Of a DNA stretch of 64,000 nt, positions 59,366 to 64,000 are shown piece after piece. The stretch is from Parasponia andersonii. Lineage: Eukaryota > Streptophyta > Magnoliopsida > Rosales > Cannabaceae. Under the pieces are notes generated by a model that worked only from the letters and a program-made list of their open reading frames with translations, had not been told where the DNA came from and searched no databases. The stretch covers positions 637,318-701,317 of the forward strand of contig JXTB01000106.1 in the NCBI GenBank assembly GCA_002914805.1. Direction: 5' to 3'. The translations under genes were made by a program, and so were the position numbers. How positions within the stretch are numbered: the stretch's first letter is position 1; every line of letters begins with the position of its first letter.

Positions 59366-59444
59366 TACTAAAAAAACTTATCTAATTTTGTAGTCCTAAA
59401 AAAAGAAAATAGAGCCCAACAAGTCCTATCCATTTCCTTTTCTC
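59366..59444 (-). repeat. MULE right terminal inverted repeat
   Basis: In reverse: GAGAAAAGGAAATGGATAGG, a T-rich run, then AGGACTACAAAATTAGAT. Right target duplication TAATTTTGG at 59445-59453. Confidence 0.7.
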
Positions 59445-59453
59445 TAATTTTGG

Positions 59454-60958
59454 CCGAAATAGTAGGGGCAGCTTTGGAAAATGAGCAGACCTCTATTTTA
59501 TTTTCGGTGACTCTATTAGCATCCATCTATGTACTCTTCTCACATTATTTATAAAACTACACTTTCGATTAAAATTTAAGATATACTACTTTTTATATCT
59601 CTAATTTTTCAAAAATTATCTCTTGATTTAATTTTGTCTTTTTTTCTTTTCTTACCCCTCCCTGTTACATTGTCTCATGTAATTGTTTTTCTTTCTTCTC
59701 TTTTATTCTTCTATCAAAAGATTTAGGCATATTCAAAATATTGGAATCGAAGATGGTGATGTTCGATCTAAGTATCTTTCTAAGTTCTTTTAGTTTCTTT
59801 TACAATTATAATCTTTGTCAGTTAATTTCTTATTATCATCGAAAAAGATATATGTATATATATTTATATCTTCTCAGCATCTTGCAACATCCATCGAAGA
59901 AAAAGAAATATATCAAATCCTAGATCTAATGAATTTAGAATGAAAAGAGATGATATATGTACATATATTTATATCTTCTCAGCGTCTTGCAACATCCTTC
60001 GAAGAAAAAGAAATATATCAAATCCTAGATCTAATGAATTAAGAATGAAAAAAGATGTAAAAATATGATACATTCTCTCGGCCTCTGATTACAGTTGGAG
60101 TGCCATTATATAAATAGAAGGATTTTGATATTATAATATTATAGTAAAGGATTGAGAAATCAAAAGAGCAAAATAGCTTATAGCCTATATGTTAATGGTG
60201 GACTAGATTATAAAAAGAAAAGGGAAAAAAAAACCCTTTTTTGATCATAATTTTTTGACTCAGTCAATTTAATTAAGTCTTTATTACTTATATGCATCTA
60301 CAAAGAAATTAGGATTCTTGTTATGCCATCTGTAAGGAAATTAGGATTCAAAAATAAATTGTTTAAGAAGGGGTGTGAGAAGAGTTTTTTTTTTTAAATA
60401 ATTTATATACTAAAAATTAATTTCATTCAAAGTTTTTTTTTTTTAGTAATAAAAATTACTAAAAAGAGGTGTCGAGAGTAGATAGAGGGGTGAACCTACT
60501 CTTTATATTTTGGGATGACTTTTCGAGGATCAGTAAAATTAATTATAACCTTTTATGACTGATAGTCAAAAAACAACTTATGACCTTTTATGACCATCAT
60601 AAAATTTCCTAACTTTTATGACTACCCCTAAAAACATTATCTTTTAAAATTATAGAATACTCATCTGGTCCTAATTACTATCATAAAACTCATCTGTCCA
60701 ACTCTTGGTAACCTCGAGGAAATTAGGCTTCATAGTAATTCGTGGGGCTAAGATTTTAGCCTTAATAACACATTTTGAGTTGTTTCTCTTTTTTTTTTCT
60801 TTTTTAAAGAAAATTAGAGTGTATGTCCTGTTTATATTTTGTTTTCATAAATGACTATTTTTCTCTGTTTTTATAGTTAAATGACTCACTATATGTATTT
60901 TATACTTGGTATATCTAGATATACACTAGCATTATTTTATGTATTGCGTATATTAGTT

Positions 60959-60991
<33 letters not shown>

Positions 60992-61153
60992 CTGGATATA
61001 TCATATTTTTTACTTGCCATGTATACTAATATACCAATCATTTTGCGATAGAATTTGAAAAATAGACATTTAATTAATAACAAGTTTTAAAGTAAAGTTC
61101 AAAACTTGCATAATTATTCCTCTATTTAGTTGAGTTTATATACTAACTTGTTG
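59454..61153. other. AT-rich spacer, no gene recognised
   Basis: No coding seen. Holds a 105-bp tandem duplication (59847-59951, 59952-60056) and a TA microsatellite at 60958-60990. The short + frame 59741-59923 overlaps the duplication and is not protein-like. Confidence 0.5.
59847..60056. repeat. 105-bp tandem duplication
   Basis: Both copies start GATATATGTAYATATATTTA and contain AAATATATCAAATCCTAGAT; a few differences. Confidence 0.92.
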
Positions 61154-63332
61154 TGTCACGACTCAAACTCCGGGCTAGTGGCAGAAAGGAAGATTCATAA
61201 GTAAAAATTCAAAAGTTGATTTTTTTAAAAAACTTTATAAAATAATTTTAATAGTAAAATTTCTACAGTTTTATGGTCACCATTAGACGTAGATCGTTAA
61301 TAAAACTTATTAAAACAAACAAAGCATTATCATCAGTAGTCTCACAATCTAGCACACTAGTTATACGGACCGAGTCTGTGAAATAGGCCCTTAAGTATTT
61401 TATTACAAGCCAAGATAAATAAACAGAAATATCTTACAAAGTTACCAGTTTCCCATTTGGTAACTAATTCCTTCCTAAACTGCTCTTGAATTTTCAAAAT
61501 TACACTGAATACTGCCTGAGAGGGAAAAAGTAAGGGACGAGCATGCACATGCTCAGTAAGAATTCAATTACCTTTTGGATGGATGCAATTTCTCAAACTT
61601 GCATAATTAGTTCTTTTAAATCCATTTATAAATCAAGTTTATAAATACATAGTATCTAGAATAATCACATATTCAAAACTAAAACCAAAACCACATCATT
61701 ATTGTACATAACATATATCAATAAGAATATAAGTAAGCTCTCATCCTCCCATCATGATCCTATAATACCTCTGTAGCAGAAGTACCTAGCATCCTAACAT
61801 TCTTCGTAGGCGTATCAACAAAAATCTATGTAGTGGCCTAGATCTCTCACCTAATACTGCAGCAACTCGTCAACGATCTAAAAATAGTGCGATGCTATAA
61901 TAGAACTCAAGCGTATGATCCTATGATATGTACAACATGTAATATTATACAACAACTATGCATCCAATAATCAAATCATGCTTTAAAGTCTAACTTTACA
62001 TTATTCTATGATTTACTATAACATGGGCAGCACACTACTATTTTACCCTCAAAACTAATATGTAAAAATGTATATAATAATCTATACATTCCAATTCCAT
62101 TATAATCCAATAATTAACAATAATTTCTTTAACCATCATAAAATCACGATTTTTCATAGATAAATTTTAATGTAATTTAAATCTAAAATAGATATAAAAA
62201 TCAGGTTATCGAACTCATATCTCGATATGATAGTAATTCCAAGTCAATAATGCTCAAAAAATCTTCCATTGGTCACTCAGGTGCTCAAATGGCAGTTTCC
62301 GAATCCTGGCATGTCAATTTGAAAAAGTGACTTTTCAACCGGAGCTTCAAACACAGAAACGAAGGTAACCATTGAATTCAAAGTACCTAAAAATACTATG
62401 TTAAATATATACTTTATCAAAAATGGGTCCCGGTGCGGGACTGTATTATGGCACACAAAACGGTGTAATTTTGTGCCACAAAATTCTAATTTCATTTCTT
62501 AAGGAAACATAGTGATATTTTATATCAAAATTTATGTCTTAACCTCACTGAGTCCAAATTCAAAGTCAGAACTCAGTTTCATAATCCCTAGCATTAATTA
62601 AGCCCAAAAATCTGAGAATTACATAAATACCACCTTTTGAAAATAATTAGAAAATTGTCCTCTTTTTCTAATTACTATTTACCGCACTTACTATTATCCT
62701 TTTTACTTTTACTAACTATAATTTTTCATGATTTTTAACACTCTTTCACCTCAAATATTTATCTTGGGTAAATAAAATACTTAACCAAAATAATTATGTA
62801 AATATCACTTTTTAACATAGTTGGTAAAAATGTGATAAAAATTACCGGAGATTAATTTAGATGAGCAACTACTTGGAGCTAGTCAATGATGATGAGTTGA
62901 GACTCCGCTTGCCAGAAGTGTCGAAAACGGAGGTCGAACGGTGCTCCGGTAGACAGAAAACCTCGCCAGAGGCAGAATCTTTATGGGACCGCTACAGCTT
63001 CGTCCGACGTCGAAACGATGTGAGACCGGTAGTTTGGCTTCATCTTCAAAAGCCTTCAATGTGGGCCAGTGCATTGGCCGAGAGAGATGGTAGTGCAGTG
63101 ACTAGAGGTGGCGGCAACTCTGGATACTTTTCTTAGTTTTCTCTCTTTCTTCAAGGACTTTTGTGAGGGAATTTGACAATTTTCAGGGGTTTTAAAAAAT
63201 ATTTTGGGTACTGTAGCAAAATAATAAAATTATTCAGATATTTTGATTATTCAAATCCAAAAATACTTAATTATAATTGCGCCATTGGTCTTAAAATATC
63301 TTAAATACCCTTTGAAAATTTCAGTTTTTACA
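61154..63332 (-). repeat. Element E 3' LTR
   Basis: 2179 bp. In element orientation starts TGTAAAAACTG next to the purine tract CAGAGAGAGAGGA (63333-63345) and ends GAGTCGTGACA. The end matches the LTR at 1-753. A less AT-rich patch at 62870-63130 yields opposite frames that I regard as spurious. Confidence 0.75.
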
Positions 63333-63397
63333 TCCTCTCTCTCTGAAAGGAATTTCGTCCCAAAATTCGGATACAACACAAGGATCAAAGTACAACT

Positions 63398-63610
63398 TCA
63401 AGTTGAAAGTTAAACAAATGAGGATATTTTTCGTATATTTCTACCTCAAGCTCCCAAGTAGCTTCTTCTTCCTTGTGATGTTGCCAGAGAACTTTGGCAA
63501 GTGGTATCTCTCTCTTTTGAAGCACTTTAAGGTCTCTTTCCAGTATTCGAAGTGGTTGTTCCTCATATGTTACTTCCTCTTATAATGATACTTCCACATA
63601 CTGAATGACA
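63398..63610 (-). pseudogene. Element E chromodomain
   Basis: Minus strand, frame shifted against the integrase part: SHVIQYVEVSL, stop, EEVTYEEQPLRILERDLKVL, REIPLAKVLWQHHKEEEATW, ELEVEIYEKYPHLFNF. The KVLWQHH and EEATWE blocks identify the chromovirus chromodomain, thought to guide integration to heterochromatin. A frameshift near 63620 and a TAA near 63580 break the link. Confidence 0.82.
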
Positions 63611-63980
63611 TGCGATAGGTCAGTACATACTTTTTGAGTATCGAGACATGAAAGACATTATACACTCGGCCCAATTGTAGTGGAAAATCCAAGTGATATG
63701 CTACTGGCCCAATTCTAGAAGTAATCTCAAATGGTCCAACATATTTTGGAGTCAATTTATCTTTAAATCTAAATCTAGTGATCCCACACTTTGGCATAAC
63801 TTTCAAGAATACTTGATCACCAACTTTGAACTCTATTTTATGTCTCTTTGGATCCGCATAACTTTTCTGACGACTCTGCATAATCTTGAGTCTTTCTCGA
63901 ATCTTAGAAACTTTTTCAGTAATCTCTTGAATCAATTCTAATCCAAGAGTAATACACTCCTCTTCATCAGCCCAATACAA
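63570..63980 (-). pseudogene. Element E integrase C-terminal region
   Basis: Minus-strand frame: LGLELIQEITEKVSKIRERL, MQSRQKSYADPKRHKIEFKV, GDQVFLKVMPKCGITRFRFK, LTPKYVGPFEITSRIGPVAY, YNVFHVSILKKYVLTY. This is the GPF/Y-type C-terminal domain of Tekay integrase. The real start lies outside the window; the last 12 residues are frameshifted. Confidence 0.9.
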
Positions 63981-64000
63981 GATTGATCTACATGGTCTCC

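Larger units (their letters stand above)
40012..59444 (+). mobile_element. Mutator-like element (MULE) with transposase and ULP1-type gene; copia nested inside
   Basis: Seen: ends are related inverted repeats (left GGAAATGGTCATGGATAGG, right in reverse GGAAATGGATAGGACTTG, both continuing to TTTTTTTNGGACTA). Flanks are TAATTTAGG (40003-40011) and TAATTTTGG (59445-59453), a 9-bp target duplication with one mismatch, the Mutator hallmark. Inside are a mudrA-type transposase gene on + (49672-53163) and a convergent DUF1985/ULP1-protease gene on - (53785-59197). Element C (8.3 kb) is inserted at 40824. Known: MULEs carrying ULP1-like genes (Kaonashi class) occur in Arabidopsis and other plants. 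Both genes are broken here. Without the copia the element would be about 11.1 kb. Confidence 0.85.
61154..64000 (-). mobile_element. Element E: Ty3/gypsy Tekay chromovirus, 3' end only
   Basis: Seen on minus: integrase C-terminus, chromodomain, purine tract, then a 2.2-kb LTR. The rest lies beyond the right edge. Long LTRs and a C-terminal chromodomain are Tekay traits. Confidence 0.85.

Noticed and set aside
62861-63136. 91-residue frame on + with less AT-rich composition
   Set aside because: Lies inside the element E LTR, overlaps an equal frame on -, no motif.

Overview
The window looks like a heterochromatic, repeat-packed stretch of a plant (eudicot-type) nuclear genome. It is AT-rich throughout. 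Almost every recognisable coding segment belongs to a transposable element, and I found no intact host gene, rRNA, tRNA gene or CRISPR. The element lineages (Ty1/copia Tork-like and SIRE-like, Ty3/gypsy Tat and Tekay, Mutator-like with a ULP1 gene) are plant-typical. The species cannot be fixed from sequence alone.

Layout. 1-753: end of a Tekay-like LTR on +. 754-4048: AT-rich DNA with a GA microsatellite, a dispersed GGTTGGG-rich repeat and an exon-like block of seven 66-bp acidic repeats on -. 4049-8969: element A, a complete but broken copia (Tork-like) on + with 417/428-bp LTRs. 8970-12871: AT-rich DNA with a probable solo LTR. 12872-23103: element B, a copia on - with a 1.3-kb LTR, an extra ORF after pol and a fourfold in-frame 99-codon amplification in integrase. 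23104-26763: a 50-bp minisatellite and a perfect 75-bp duplication. 26764-37858: element D, a Tat-type gypsy on - with an exact 5-bp TSD, a second RNase H and an antisense multi-exon gene between pol and the 3' LTR. 37864-40011: a SINE-like piece and AT-rich DNA. 40012-59444: a 19.4-kb Mutator-like element (MULE) with a near-perfect 9-bp TSD. It holds a broken transposase gene on +, a convergent DUF1985/ULP1-protease gene on -, and a whole copia (element C, 40824-49151, exact 5-bp TSD) nested in its left arm. 59454-61153: AT-rich DNA. 61154-64000: a Tekay chromovirus (element E) on -, running off the window.

How the parts relate. Elements B and C are the same copia family; C lacks the extra downstream ORF that B carries. 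By LTR comparison, A and D are youngest (roughly 8-9 % divergent by hand count, mostly transitions) and B and C are clearly older. The MULE must predate C. All coding regions carry stops, frameshifts or catalytic-residue losses, so nothing here is autonomous.

The most unusual content is the MULE: a captured SUMO-protease-like gene facing the transposase, plus a dispersed near-palindromic motif (GGTCAAGAA-N-TTCTTGACC and decayed forms) filling the introns and spacers of both genes and absent from the nested copia. I present this as the best candidate for something undescribed; the ULP-MULE combination itself belongs to a known class (Kaonashi-type MULEs).
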